DNA from: Devosia geojensis
GTDB lineage: Bacteria > Pseudomonadota > Alphaproteobacteria > Rhizobiales > Devosiaceae
Direction: 5' to 3'
Assembly: GCF_000969415.1 (NCBI RefSeq)
Contig: NZ_JZEX01000105.1
Span: 1-50,167 of the forward strand
DNA: 50,167 nucleotides
In this document: one piece after another, positions 1 through 9,563 of the stretch
How the letters are laid out: each line of letters begins with the position of its first letter
Position numbering within the stretch: position 1 is the first letter of the stretch
Notes under the pieces: model-generated
Seen by the model: the letters and a program-made list of their open reading frames with translations, nothing else
Told to the model about the DNA's origin: nothing
Databases searched by the model: none
Position numbers and translations under genes: made by a program

Positions 1-33
1 GGGTGGGGGTCCATCGGCGACTCACAAAACCAC

Positions 34-80
34 CCCCACCCTCAATCCCTCCCCTCAAGGGGGAGGGAGGCCGATCGTGC
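34..80. repeat. Dispersed intergenic repeat, type R1
   Basis: A G-rich/C-rich palindrome (ccctcccctc / gggggaggg) is followed by a conserved tail. The 20-base string at 61-80 recurs exactly at 34824-34843. Shorter relatives lie at 42468-42505 and at the right edge (50147-50167). It sits just upstream of the permease gene, where the preceding transporter gene is expected to end outside the window. Its function is not known; a stem-loop that ends or trims mRNA is plausible. Confidence 0.7.
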
Positions 81-117
81 TCGCGGAAAGCTTTGTTCCG
101 AGGCGAGGAGCTGACCC

Positions 118-948
118 ATGGCCCGCAACGTCTCGACCTCCACCAAAGCCGGCTTCACCGTCCTCGCCTGGGCGGTGGCGCTCCTCATCTTCGCGCCGAT
201 CCTGTGGACGGCGCTGACCGCCTTCAAGACCGAGGCCGAGGCCATCGCCTCGCCGCCGACGTTCTGGCCGCAGACCTTCACGCTCGACAATTTCGAGGCG
301 GTGCAGGACCGGTCGGATTACATCAAGCACGCCATCAACTCGATCGTCGTCTCGGTGGGCTCGACGCTCATCGGCCTTGCCATCGCCATCCCCGCGGCCT
401 GGTCCATGGCCTTCGCGCCGTCCAAGCGCACCAAGGACATCCTGATGTGGATGCTCTCGACCAAGATGATGCCGGCCGTCGGCGTCCTCATCCCGATCTA
501 CCTGATCTTCCGGGACCTCAGGCTCCTCGACACGGTGCATGGGCTGACGGTCATCATGACGCTCATCAACCTGCCGATCATCGTCTGGATGCTCTACACC
601 TACTTCAAGGAGATCCCGGTCGACATCCTCGAGGCCGCCCGCATGGACGGAGCGGAACTCTGGAACGAGATCGTCCACGTGCTGGTGCCGATGGCGATCC
701 CGGGCATCGCCTCGACGCTGCTGCTCAACGTCATCCTCGCCTGGAACGAGGCGTTCTGGACCATCACGCTGACCTCCGGGCGGGCGGGCACATTGACCGC
801 CTTCATCTCCTCGTTTTCCAGCCCGCAGGGGCTCTTCCTCGCCAAGCTCTCGGCGGCATCGCTCCTCGCCATCGCGCCGATCCTGCTGCTCGGCTGGTTC
901 AGCCAGAAGCAGCTCGTGCGCGGCCTGACCTTCGGCGCCGTGAAATAA
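118..948 (+). CDS. smoG: Polyol ABC transporter permease, SmoG/MalG type
   Basis: Inner-membrane permease of 276 residues, the usual length for the MalG-like half of carbohydrate (CUT1) importers. Hydrophobic segments run along the chain, the first at about residues 12-35. The cytoplasmic EAA loop that docks on the ATPase is visible near residue 170 ([20 protein letters not shown]). The ATG at 118 follows a gaggagctgaccc ribosome site. The ATPase gene starts 10 bp downstream and a mannitol-type dehydrogenase follows, so the likely cargo is a sugar alcohol (sorbitol, mannitol or a pentitol). The partner permease and the binding protein must lie left of the window. The exact substrate cannot be read from the sequence. 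Confidence 0.88.
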   Translation: MARNVSTSTKAGFTVLAWAVALLIFAPILWTALTAFKTEAEAIASPPTFWPQTFTLDNFEAVQDRSDYIKHAINSIVVSVGSTLIGLAIAIPAAWSMAFAPSKRTKDILMWMLSTKMMPAVGVLIPIYLIFRDLRLLDTVHGLTVIMTLINLPIIVWMLYTYFKEIPVDILEAARMDGAELWNEIVHVLVPMAIPGIASTLLLNVILAWNEAFWTITLTSGRAGTLTAFISSFSSPQGLFLAKLSAASLLAIAPILLLGWFSQKQLVRGLTFGAVK

Positions 949-958
949 GGACCAAAAC

Positions 959-1963
<1,005 letters not shown>

Positions 1964-1974
1964 AGGACTCCGAC

Positions 1975-3453
1975 ATGACCACCAGACTTGCCGCCGCCGC
2001 CCTGCCGCAGATCGCCTCCCGGGCCAGCGTGCCGAATTATCGCCGCGACGCGCTCTCCCCCGGCATCTTCCATTTCGGCGTCGGCAACTTCCACCGCGCC
2101 CACCAGGCGGTCTATCTCGACGCGCTCTTCAACCTCGGCGAGGGGCATGACTGGGCGATCGTCGGCTCGGGCGTGCGCGCCGCCGATGAGGCGATGCGTG
2201 AAAAGCTCAAGGCCCAGGACTGGCTGACGACAGTCGTCGAGCAGGAGGCGGATGGCAGCAGCGCGCGGGTGACCGGCGCGATGATCGACTACATCCGCCC
2301 GGGCGATGCCGCCGCGATCCTCGACAAGCTCGCCGATCCCGCCATCCGCATCGTCTCGCTGACCATCACGGAAGGCGGGTATTTCATCGACGCGGCAACG
2401 CAGCAGTTCAATCCCGCCGATCCGGAAATCGCCTACGATGCGGCGCATATCGAAGCGCCGAAAACCGCCTTCGGGCTGATCCTTGCCGGGCTGATGCGGC
2501 GGCGGGCGGCGGGCATCGAGCCCTTTACCGTCATGAGCTGCGACAACATCCCCCACAACGGGCGCGTGACGCGTGACGCCGTGGCGGGGCTGGCGCGGCT
2601 CTTCGATCCGGACCTCGCCCGCTGGGTCGAGGACAATGTCGCCTTCCCCAACGGCATGGTCGACCGTATCACGCCGGCGACCGGCGAGCGCGAGCGGAAA
2701 ATCCTCGCCGATGACTTCGGCATCGAGGACGGCTGGCCGGTCTTCTGCGAGACATTCAAGCAATGGGTGCTGGAGGACAATTTCCCCGCCGGGCGGCCGG
2801 CGCTGGAGAAGGTCGGCGTGCAGTTCGTGCCGGATGTTTCCCCTTACGAGCTGATGAAGATCCGCATCCTCAACGGCGGGCATGCGACCATCGCCTACCC
2901 GGCCGGGCTGATGGACATCCACTTCGTCCACGAGGCGATGGAAGAACCGCTGGTGCGAGACTTCCTGACCAAGGTGGAGCAAGAGGAAATCATCCCCGTC
3001 GTGCCGCCGGTGCCGGACACGGACCTCGACTCCTACCACGCGCTCTGCCAGCGGCGGTTCTCCAATCCCAAGATCGGCGACACAGTGCGCCGGCTTGCGC
3101 TCGACGGGTCGAACCGACAGCCCAAGTTCATCCTGCCCTCGGTCGCCGACCGGCTGAAGGCCGGCGCTCCGATCACCGGCCTCGCCCTCGTCGGCGCGCT
3201 CTGGTGCCGCTACTGCTACGGCACGACCGACAGCGGCGCGGTGATCGAGCCGAACGATCCGAGCTGGGACCGGCTGACGCATGAGGCCAAACGGGCGCGG
3301 GAAAACCCGGCCGCGTGGCTGGAGATGGCTGATATCCATGGCGATGTCGGCCGCGACTCGCGCTATGTCGAAGCGTTCTCGCACGCGCTGAAGACGCTCT
3401 GGCAGGTCGGCACGCGCGAGACGCTGGAGAGGTATTTAGCCGGCAGGCTCTGA
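1975..3453 (+). CDS. mtlK: Mannitol 2-dehydrogenase family polyol dehydrogenase
   Basis: NAD-dependent long-chain polyol dehydrogenase of 492 residues, full length for the family, oxidising a sugar alcohol to a ketose (mannitol to fructose, or D-arabitol to D-xylulose). The N-terminal nucleotide-binding part begins with the family signature GIFHFGVGNFHRAHQ. The catalytic set K295, N300 and H303 (MKIRILNGGH) can be counted directly and matches the Pseudomonas fluorescens mannitol dehydrogenase numbering. The ATG is preceded by gaaggactccgac. It stands between the transporter genes and the HAD/kinase genes of the same operon. Mannitol, sorbitol, arabitol and fructuronate enzymes share this fold; fructuronate reductase is less likely given the polyol transporter context. 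Confidence 0.85.
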   Translation: MTTRLAAAALPQIASRASVPNYRRDALSPGIFHFGVGNFHRAHQAVYLDALFNLGEGHDWAIVGSGVRAADEAMREKLKAQDWLTTVVEQEADGSSARVTGAMIDYIRPGDAAAILDKLADPAIRIVSLTITEGGYFIDAATQQFNPADPEIAYDAAHIEAPKTAFGLILAGLMRRRAAGIEPFTVMSCDNIPHNGRVTRDAVAGLARLFDPDLARWVEDNVAFPNGMVDRITPATGERERKILADDFGIEDGWPVFCETFKQWVLEDNFPAGRPALEKVGVQFVPDVSPYELMKIRILNGGHATIAYPAGLMDIHFVHEAMEEPLVRDFLTKVEQEEIIPVVPPVPDTDLDSYHALCQRRFSNPKIGDTVRRLALDGSNRQPKFILPSVADRLKAGAPITGLALVGALWCRYCYGTTDSGAVIEPNDPSWDRLTHEAKRARENPAAWLEMADIHGDVGRDSRYVEAFSHALKTLWQVGTRETLERYLAGRL

Positions 3454-3489
3454 GTTCGAAAGAAGGCGGGATGGCTGTTTCACCGATGA

Positions 3490-3622
3490 TGTCATCCCGG
3501 CGAAAGCCGGGACCCAGTACACGCCGGACCAGAGTTTTGCGCGGCGATGTTGCAAACCGGTGCAACTCGGCGCGAGCCGAAACGGCGCCGTTTACTGGAT
3601 CCCGGCCTTCGCCGGGATGACA
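3490..3622. repeat. Dispersed inverted repeat, type R2 (copy 1)
   Basis: Two arms of about 30 bases, 3490-3519 (beginning tgtcatcccggcgaaagccg) and 3593-3622, are near-perfect reverse complements around a central spacer, and each arm is itself a small hairpin. The same element recurs at 34874-35003 and, in a variant form, at 21322-21406. It lies inside the polyol operon between the dehydrogenase and HAD genes. It has no transposase and is best described as a non-autonomous REP-like palindrome. Confidence 0.85.
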
Positions 3623-3642
3623 GCGGTGGGTGTGTGACGGCG

Positions 3643-4335
3643 ATGGTTCAAAAATCCACTGATCTCATCATCTTCGACTGCGACGGCGTGCTGGTCGACA
3701 GCGAGCCGCTGGCCATGCGCACGCTCATCGCCGCTGTCGCCCGGCAGGGGCTGACCATCGACGCCGACCACGCCTATCGCGAATATCTCGGCCGCTCGCT
3801 CGCGACGATCTCCAAGAGCCTAGAAGCCAGCCATGGCATGGCGCTTGCGGCCGAGGCGCTGGAGGCGATGCGCGGCGAGCTCTACGCGCTCTACCGGCAG
3901 GAACTGCGCCCGACGCCGGGGATGGTGGAAACGCTCGCACGGCTCGAGGTACCGTTCTGCGTCGCCTCGTCCAGTCAGCCCGAGCGCATACGCTTGAGCC
4001 TCGAGCTTACCGGGCTCATCGACTATTTCGCGCCCAACATCTTTTCGGCGACCATGGTCGAGAACGGCAAGCCCGCGCCCGACCTCTTCCTCCATGCGGC
4101 CAGGACCATGAGGGCGGCCCCGGCGCGCTGCCTCGTCATCGAGGACAGCCCGGCGGGGATCGCAGCGGCCAAGGCCGCCGGCATGCGCGTCTTCGGCTTT
4201 CTCGGCGGCAGCCATGCCGAGCCGGCGGGGTTGCGCGCCGCGCTCGAAGCGCTGGGACCGGACCTCATCTTCGACGATATGCAGACGCTTCCCGATCTTA
4301 TAGGGTCGGGCAAAATCAAGAAGACGGCAGGCTGA
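3643..4335 (+). CDS. HAD-superfamily (subfamily IA) phosphatase or phosphomutase
   Basis: Cytosolic haloacid-dehalogenase hydrolase of 230 residues. Motif I is FDCDGVLVDSEP near the N-terminus, motif II is ASSSQPERI, and motifs III and IV fall in KPAPDLFLHAA and VIEDSPAGIAAAKAAGM. This is the beta-phosphoglucomutase-like/sugar-phosphatase subgroup. I chose the ATG at 3643. The reading frame extends upstream to 3547, but those 32 codons translate the R2 repeat and are not homologous to the family. The gene ends 8 bp before the kinase gene. It probably dephosphorylates a sugar phosphate formed in polyol catabolism, for detoxification or overflow, but the substrate is not predictable. Confidence 0.82.
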   Translation: MVQKSTDLIIFDCDGVLVDSEPLAMRTLIAAVARQGLTIDADHAYREYLGRSLATISKSLEASHGMALAAEALEAMRGELYALYRQELRPTPGMVETLARLEVPFCVASSSQPERIRLSLELTGLIDYFAPNIFSATMVENGKPAPDLFLHAARTMRAAPARCLVIEDSPAGIAAAKAAGMRVFGFLGGSHAEPAGLRAALEALGPDLIFDDMQTLPDLIGSGKIKKTAG

Positions 4336-4343
4336 GGGAGCTC

Positions 4344-5927
4344 ATGGACAATCTGCTGGTTGGCGTCGACGTCGGCACCGGGAGTGCGCGCGCCGGCGTG
4401 GTGACGCCTGGTGGCGAACTGCTGGGGCGCGCCGAACACCCCATCTCCATGAACCGCACGGACGCCAACTTCGCCGAACACGACAGCGAGCAGATCTGGG
4501 CGGCTGTCTGCGCGGCCGTGCGCAACGCGATGCGCGAAGCCGGGGCAAAGCCGCAGGACGTCGCCGGCATCGGGTTCGACGCCACCTGCTCGCTGGTGGT
4601 GCGCGATGGGGCCGGCAATCCCGTTTCCGTCTCGACCAACGGCGAGGACCGCTGGGACACCATCGTCTGGCTCGACCATCGCGCTCTGAAGCAGGCCGAG
4701 GAGTGCACGGCCACCGGTCACCTCGTCCTAGATTATATCGGCGGGGTGATGTCGCCGGAGATGGAAGTGCCCAAGCTCATGTGGCTGAAGCGCAACCTGC
4801 CGCAGAGCTGGGCGCGCATCGGGCACCTCTTCGACCTTGCCGATTATCTCTCCTGGAAGGCGACCGGGTCGCTCGCCCGCAGCCAATCGACGCTCACCTG
4901 CAAGTGGACGTATCTCAGCCACCTCGAACCCGGCTGGCAGCGCGATTTCCTCGCGACCGTCGACGTCGAGGACATTATCGAAAAGGGACGCCTGCCCGAG
5001 AAGGCGACACCCGTCGGCACGGACCTCGGGTCCCTCACCGCCAAGGCGGCCGAGGAACTGGGGCTCACCACCAATTGCCGGGTCGGCGCCGGGCTGATCG
5101 ATGCCCATGCCGGGGCGCTCGGCGTGCTCGGCGCATTCGCCGGAGATGTCGACACCATCGACAAGCACCTGGCGCTGATTGCGGGCACATCGAGCTGCGT
5201 GATGGCGCTTTCGGCCGAGGCCCGGCCGACCGCCGGCGTCTGGGGCCCCTACTTCGGCGGCGTGCTGCCGGGCGCGTGGCTCAACGAAGGCGGGCAATCG
5301 GCGACGGGGGCCCTGCTCGACCATGTCATCCGCTACCATGGCGCCGGCGGCGAGCCGAACGCAGCCATGCATCGGCGCATCTGCGAGCGGGTGATGGAAT
5401 TGCGCGCGGGCGAAGGCCTCGCCCTCGCCCACCGCCTCCACGTCCTGCCCGATTTCCACGGCAACCGCTCGCCGCTGGCCGATCCGCAGGCGTTGGGCGT
5501 CATCTCAGGACTGACGCTCGACAGCGATTTCGACAGCCTTTGCCGGCTCTATTGGCGCACCGCCGTCTCGATCGCGCTGGGCGTGCGGCACATCCTCGAA
5601 ACGCTCAACACCAAGGGCTACGCCATCGACACCCTGCACGTGACCGGCGGCCACACCAAGAATCCGCTGCTGATGGAGCTCTATGCCGACGCCACCAACT
5701 GCACGGTGGTGGAGCCCGGTACCAAGGACGCCACGCTTCTTGGCATGGCCATGGTGGCCGCAACCGCCGCAGGGCTTTATCCGAGGCTCGACGCCGCCTG
5801 CGCCGCCATGCACCAGGGCGGGCGCGAACGCGCGCCGAAACCCGAGGCGCGGGCGCAGTTCGGCCGAGACTACCGGATTTTCCTCGAAATGCTGAAGCAG
5901 CGGCAGGCGATCGACGCGATGGGGTGA
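4344..5927 (+). CDS. FGGY-family pentulose kinase, D-ribulokinase-like
   Basis: Sugar kinase of 527 residues, the length of the FGGY pentulose kinase group (ribulokinase-like). It starts GVDVGTGSARAGVV (phosphate-binding loop), has the sugar-contact region NFAEHDSEQIW, and in the C-terminal domain AGTSSCVMALS and VTGGHTKNPLL, which form the adenosine pocket. The overall pattern resembles D-ribulose/D-xylulose kinases more than glycerol kinase. It is the last gene of the polyol operon, 8 bp after the HAD gene. Phosphorylation of the ketose made by the dehydrogenase would feed the pentose phosphate pathway, which hints that a pentitol is the natural substrate. Confidence 0.85.
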   Translation: MDNLLVGVDVGTGSARAGVVTPGGELLGRAEHPISMNRTDANFAEHDSEQIWAAVCAAVRNAMREAGAKPQDVAGIGFDATCSLVVRDGAGNPVSVSTNGEDRWDTIVWLDHRALKQAEECTATGHLVLDYIGGVMSPEMEVPKLMWLKRNLPQSWARIGHLFDLADYLSWKATGSLARSQSTLTCKWTYLSHLEPGWQRDFLATVDVEDIIEKGRLPEKATPVGTDLGSLTAKAAEELGLTTNCRVGAGLIDAHAGALGVLGAFAGDVDTIDKHLALIAGTSSCVMALSAEARPTAGVWGPYFGGVLPGAWLNEGGQSATGALLDHVIRYHGAGGEPNAAMHRRICERVMELRAGEGLALAHRLHVLPDFHGNRSPLADPQALGVISGLTLDSDFDSLCRLYWRTAVSIALGVRHILETLNTKGYAIDTLHVTGGHTKNPLLMELYADATNCTVVEPGTKDATLLGMAMVAATAAGLYPRLDAACAAMHQGGRERAPKPEARAQFGRDYRIFLEMLKQRQAIDAMG

Positions 5928-5947
5928 GTTTCCTGAGCAGGGCAGCA

Positions 5948-6081
5948 TTGTGCCACGCCCTCGTGGTTCGAGGGTCGCTGCGCTCCCGCCTCACCATGAG
6001 GGCTACTGGTTCGCGGGAGCAACATCAGCCCTCATGGTGAGGTGCCGCGAAGCGGCCTCGAACCACGAGGGCGTGGCACAA
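5948..6081. repeat. Dispersed long inverted repeat, type R3 (copy 1)
   Basis: Outer arms 5948-5973 and 6056-6081 are exact reverse complements (core ccacgccctcgtggttcg). Inner arms carry cctcaccatgagggct and its complement, so the whole unit can fold into one long cruciform. A second full copy is at 27541-27665 and a fragment at 35024-35045. It fills half of the 272-bp gap between the polyol operon and the transglutaminase cluster. I see nothing else in 6082-6199. Confidence 0.88.
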
Positions 6082-6199
6082 TTTCAACGTCGCAAGGAGA
6101 GCACCGCAATCTCAAGCGCTACCTAGCCCCCATCCCAATCCCGCTGTAAGCTCCTCTGCGGGAAGCGCTTTGTGGCCGAATTAGCGAGCGTGCGTCAGC

Positions 6200-9100
6200 A
6201 TGTCGATCAAAGCTGCCGTCTATCACCTGACGCACTACAAATACGATCGCCCGGTCATCCTTCAGCCCCAGATCATCCGCCTGCAGCCGGCGCCGCATTC
6301 GCGCACCAAGGTGCTGAGCCATTCGCTGCGGGTCACCCCCGCCAAGCACTTCGTCAACGTGCAGCAGGACCCCTACGGCAATTTCCTCGCCCGCTTCGTG
6401 TTTCCCGAGCCGGTGATGGAATTGAAGATCGAGGTCGACCTCGTCGCCGACATGACGGTTTACAACCCCTTCGACTTCTTCGTCGAGGAGAGCGCCGAGA
6501 CCTGGCCGTTCGAATATCCGCAAGAGCTGCGCGAGGACCTTTCCATCTACAGGAAACCGCAGCCGGCCGGACAGCTGCTGCAGCGGTTTCTCGACTCGAT
6601 CGACAGGACACCGACCAACACGGTCGACTTCGTCACTGCCCTCAACACCCGCCTGCAGCGTGAGATCGGCTATATCGTGCGCATGGAGCCGGGCGTCTAC
6701 GAGCCCGAGGAGACGCTGGCGAGGGGCCAGGGCTCGTGCCGCGACACCGGCTGGCTGCTGGTCGAGGCGCTGCGGCACCTCGGGTTCGCGGCGCGGTTCG
6801 TTTCCGGTTATCTGATCCAGCTGAAGCCCGACCTCGTCTCGCTCGACGGGCCACCCGGCACCGACCACGATTTCACCGACCTCCACGCCTGGTGCGAAGT
6901 CTACCTGCCCGGCGCCGGCTGGATCGGTCTCGATCCGACCTCGGGGCTCCTGACCGGCGAGAGCCATGTGCCGCTCGCCGCCACCCCGCACTACCGCAAC
7001 GCCGCGCCGATCTCCGGATTTACCAGCTTTGCCGAGGTCGAATTCGCCTTCGACATGAAGGTGACGCGCGTCGCCGAGCACCCGCGCATCACCAAGCCGT
7101 TCTCGGACGATGCCTGGGAAAGGCTCAATGCGCTTGGGCACCGGGTGGACGAGGCGCTCACCCAAGGCGATGTGCGCCTGACCATGGGCGGGGAGCCGAC
7201 CTTCGTTTCCATCGACGACTTCGAGAGCGACGAATGGAACACCGCCGCCGTCGGCCCCACCAAGCGCGAGCTCGCCGACGACCTGATCCGAAGACTGCGC
7301 GAGCGCTTCGCCCCCAACGGCCTTCTGCACTACGGGCAGGGCAAGTGGTATCCCGGCGAGACCCTGCCCCGCTGGACTTTCTCGCTCTATTGGCGCCGCG
7401 ACGGCAAGCCGGTCTGGCAGGATGAAAACCTGATCGCACGCGAAGGCAGGAAGACGCAGGCCAGGACCGAGGACGCTGAACGGCTCATCGGCGGCATGGC
7501 CCGCAACCTGGGCCTGACCACGGACACCGTGGCCCCGGCATTCGAGGATCCGGGTGAATGGCTGCTCAAGGAGGCGAAGCTGCCCGCCAATGTCGATCCG
7601 GCCAACTCCGAATTGCAGGATCCGGAAGCGCGCGCCCGCATAGCCAAGGTGTTCGAGCGCGGCCTGACCAACCCGACCGGCTATGTGCTGCCGGTGCAGC
7701 GCTGGAACGCGCTGGCGACCGGCAGACGCTGGGTGACAGAAAAATGGAAGACCCGGCGCGGCAAACTCTTCCTTGCCGCCGGAGATTCCCCGGCCGGCTA
7801 CCGCCTGCCCTTGTCTTCGCTCAACCACCTGCAGCCGACGGCCTATCCGCATGTCGTGCCCATGGACCCCGGCGTGCCGCGCGGCCCCCTGCCCGACCCT
7901 TCCCAGCTGCCGGCCCCGCCTGTTCATGCCGAACCGGGGCTCTCGGCCGATCCGCGCGCCCAGCAGCAATCCTCGTTCACCGCAGCGGGCGAACAGCAGG
8001 AGCGGGTGGAGCAGGAGATCAGCGAGATCGAGGGCGAGGTGCGCACGGCCGTCACCGTCGAGGTGCGCGACGACCGGCTCTGCGTCTTCCTGCCGCCCGT
8101 GGAAGCGCTGGAAGACTATCTCGAGCTGGTCGCGGCGGCCGAGGCGGCGGCCCGCGACATCGGCCTACCGATCCACCTCGAAGGCTACCCGCCCCCGCCT
8201 GACCCGCGCCTCAACGTGATCCGCGTCGCGCCCGACCCCGGCGTCATCGAGGTCAACATCCATCCGGCGTCGAGCTGGGACGAGTGCGTGGCGACGACCA
8301 CCGCCATCTACGAGGAAGCGCGGCTCTCCCGGCTCGGGGCCGACAAGTTCATGATCGACGGGCGCCACACCGGCACGGGCGGGGGCAGCCACGTGGTCGT
8401 CGGCGGCTTAACGCCTGGCGACAGTCCGTTCCTGCGCCGGCCAGACCTCTTGAAGAGCCTTGTGCTGCACTGGCAGCGGCATCCCTCGATGTCCTACCTC
8501 TTCTCCGGCCTCTTCATCGGCCCGACGAGCCAGGCGCCGCGCATCGACGAGGCACGGCACGACAGCCTCTACGAACTGGAGATCGCGCTCGCCCAGGTGC
8601 CGCTGCCCGGCGCGGGGGAGGCGCCGGTGCCATGGCTCGTCGACCGGCTCTTCCGCAATCTCCTCGTCGACGTCACCGGCAACACCCACCGCTCGGAAAT
8701 CTGCATCGACAAGCTTTATTCGCCCGATGGACCGACGGGACGGCTGGGCCTTGTCGAATTCCGCGGCTTCGAGATGCCGCCCAACGCGCGCATGAGCCTT
8801 GCCCAGCAGGTGCTGATCCGCGCGCTCATCGCCCGCTACTGGGCCGACCCGCTCGATGGCCAATTCACCCGCTGGGGCACGAGCCTCCACGATCGCTTCA
8901 TGCTGCCGTACTATGTCTGGCAGGACTTCCTCGGCGTGCTCGACGACCTCGCCCGCCATGGCTTCCAGTTGGAGTCCGAGTGGTTCGCCGCCCAGCTCGA
9001 GTTCCGCTTCCCCTTCTGCGGCGAGGTGGAATACGAGGGGGTGAAGCTCGAGCTGCGCCAGGCGCTGGAGCCCTGGCACGTGATGGGCGAACAGGGGGCC

Positions 9101-9559
9101 ATCGGCGGCACGGTGCGCTTCGTCGATTCCTCAGTCGAGCGGCTGCAGGTGAGGCTCGAGGGCGCGGACCCCGAACGCTATGCCGTCGCCTGCAACCGGC
9201 GCCCGGTGCCGCTGCGCAAAACCGGCACGGCCGGCGTCGCAGTCGCGGGCGTGCGCTACAAGGCCTGGCAGCCGGCCTCCGGCATGCACCCGGTGCTGCC
9301 GGTCAACGCGCCCTTGATCTTCGATATCTACGACAAGTGGACGCAACGCCCCGTCGGCGGCTGCGTCTACCATGTGGCACACCCCGGCGGGCGCAACTAC
9401 GAGACGTTCCCGGTCAACGGCAACGAAGCTGAGGCGCGCCGGCTCGCGCGGTTCCTGGCCCAGGACTATTCGGCAGGCGGCTACCCGCTCGTTGCGGAAA
9501 AGCCATCGGAGGAATTCCCGACAACGCTTGACCTGCGTCGCCCGGCGCGCTTCACCTGA
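6200..9559 (+). CDS. Transglutaminase-like protein with C-terminal DUF2126
   Basis: Large protein of 1119 residues. The N-terminal 90 residues are a transglutaminase-associated beta domain. The papain-like core follows, with catalytic triad C180 ([10 protein letters not shown]), H229 (DLHAWCEVY) and D245 (IGLDPTSG). The remaining roughly 800 residues match the DUF2126 arrangement (for example [40 protein letters not shown]). No signal peptide is seen, so it is probably cytosolic. The ATG at 6200 is the first good start. It is followed 4 bp later by the ATP-grasp/alpha-E gene and then by a second transglutaminase. Bacterial members act as peptidases or amide-forming enzymes, but no substrate is known for this branch. 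Confidence 0.85.
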   Translation: MSIKAAVYHLTHYKYDRPVILQPQIIRLQPAPHSRTKVLSHSLRVTPAKHFVNVQQDPYGNFLARFVFPEPVMELKIEVDLVADMTVYNPFDFFVEESAETWPFEYPQELREDLSIYRKPQPAGQLLQRFLDSIDRTPTNTVDFVTALNTRLQREIGYIVRMEPGVYEPEETLARGQGSCRDTGWLLVEALRHLGFAARFVSGYLIQLKPDLVSLDGPPGTDHDFTDLHAWCEVYLPGAGWIGLDPTSGLLTGESHVPLAATPHYRNAAPISGFTSFAEVEFAFDMKVTRVAEHPRITKPFSDDAWERLNALGHRVDEALTQGDVRLTMGGEPTFVSIDDFESDEWNTAAVGPTKRELADDLIRRLRERFAPNGLLHYGQGKWYPGETLPRWTFSLYWRRDGKPVWQDENLIAREGRKTQARTEDAERLIGGMARNLGLTTDTVAPAFEDPGEWLLKEAKLPANVDPANSELQDPEARARIAKVFERGLTNPTGYVLPVQRWNALATGRRWVTEKWKTRRGKLFLAAGDSPAGYRLPLSSLNHLQPTAYPHVVPMDPGVPRGPLPDPSQLPAPPVHAEPGLSADPRAQQQSSFTAAGEQQERVEQEISEIEGEVRTAVTVEVRDDRLCVFLPPVEALEDYLELVAAAEAAARDIGLPIHLEGYPPPPDPRLNVIRVAPDPGVIEVNIHPASSWDECVATTTAIYEEARLSRLGADKFMIDGRHTGTGGGSHVVVGGLTPGDSPFLRRPDLLKSLVLHWQRHPSMSYLFSGLFIGPTSQAPRIDEARHDSLYELEIALAQVPLPGAGEAPVPWLVDRLFRNLLVDVTGNTHRSEICIDKLYSPDGPTGRLGLVEFRGFEMPPNARMSLAQQVLIRALIARYWADPLDGQFTRWGTSLHDRFMLPYYVWQDFLGVLDDLARHGFQLESEWFAAQLEFRFPFCGEVEYEGVKLELRQALEPWHVMGEQGAIGGTVRFVDSSVERLQVRLEGADPERYAVACNRRPVPLRKTGTAGVAVAGVRYKAWQPASGMHPVLPVNAPLIFDIYDKWTQRPVGGCVYHVAHPGGRNYETFPVNGNEAEARRLARFLAQDYSAGGYPLVAEKPSEEFPTTLDLRRPARFT

Positions 9560-9563
9560 AGGC

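Noticed and set aside
5948..6081. Repeat clusters as a CRISPR array or insertion sequence
   Set aside because: Units are single palindromes without regular spacers, and none of the copies contains a transposase gene or flanking target duplications that I can recognise.
6119..7969. A 616-residue minus-strand frame over the DUF2126 transglutaminase gene
   Set aside because: It is antisense of a gene with intact catalytic motifs, and the composition is typical of a shadow frame. The same reasoning applies to the frames at 9768-11864 and 47887-49296.
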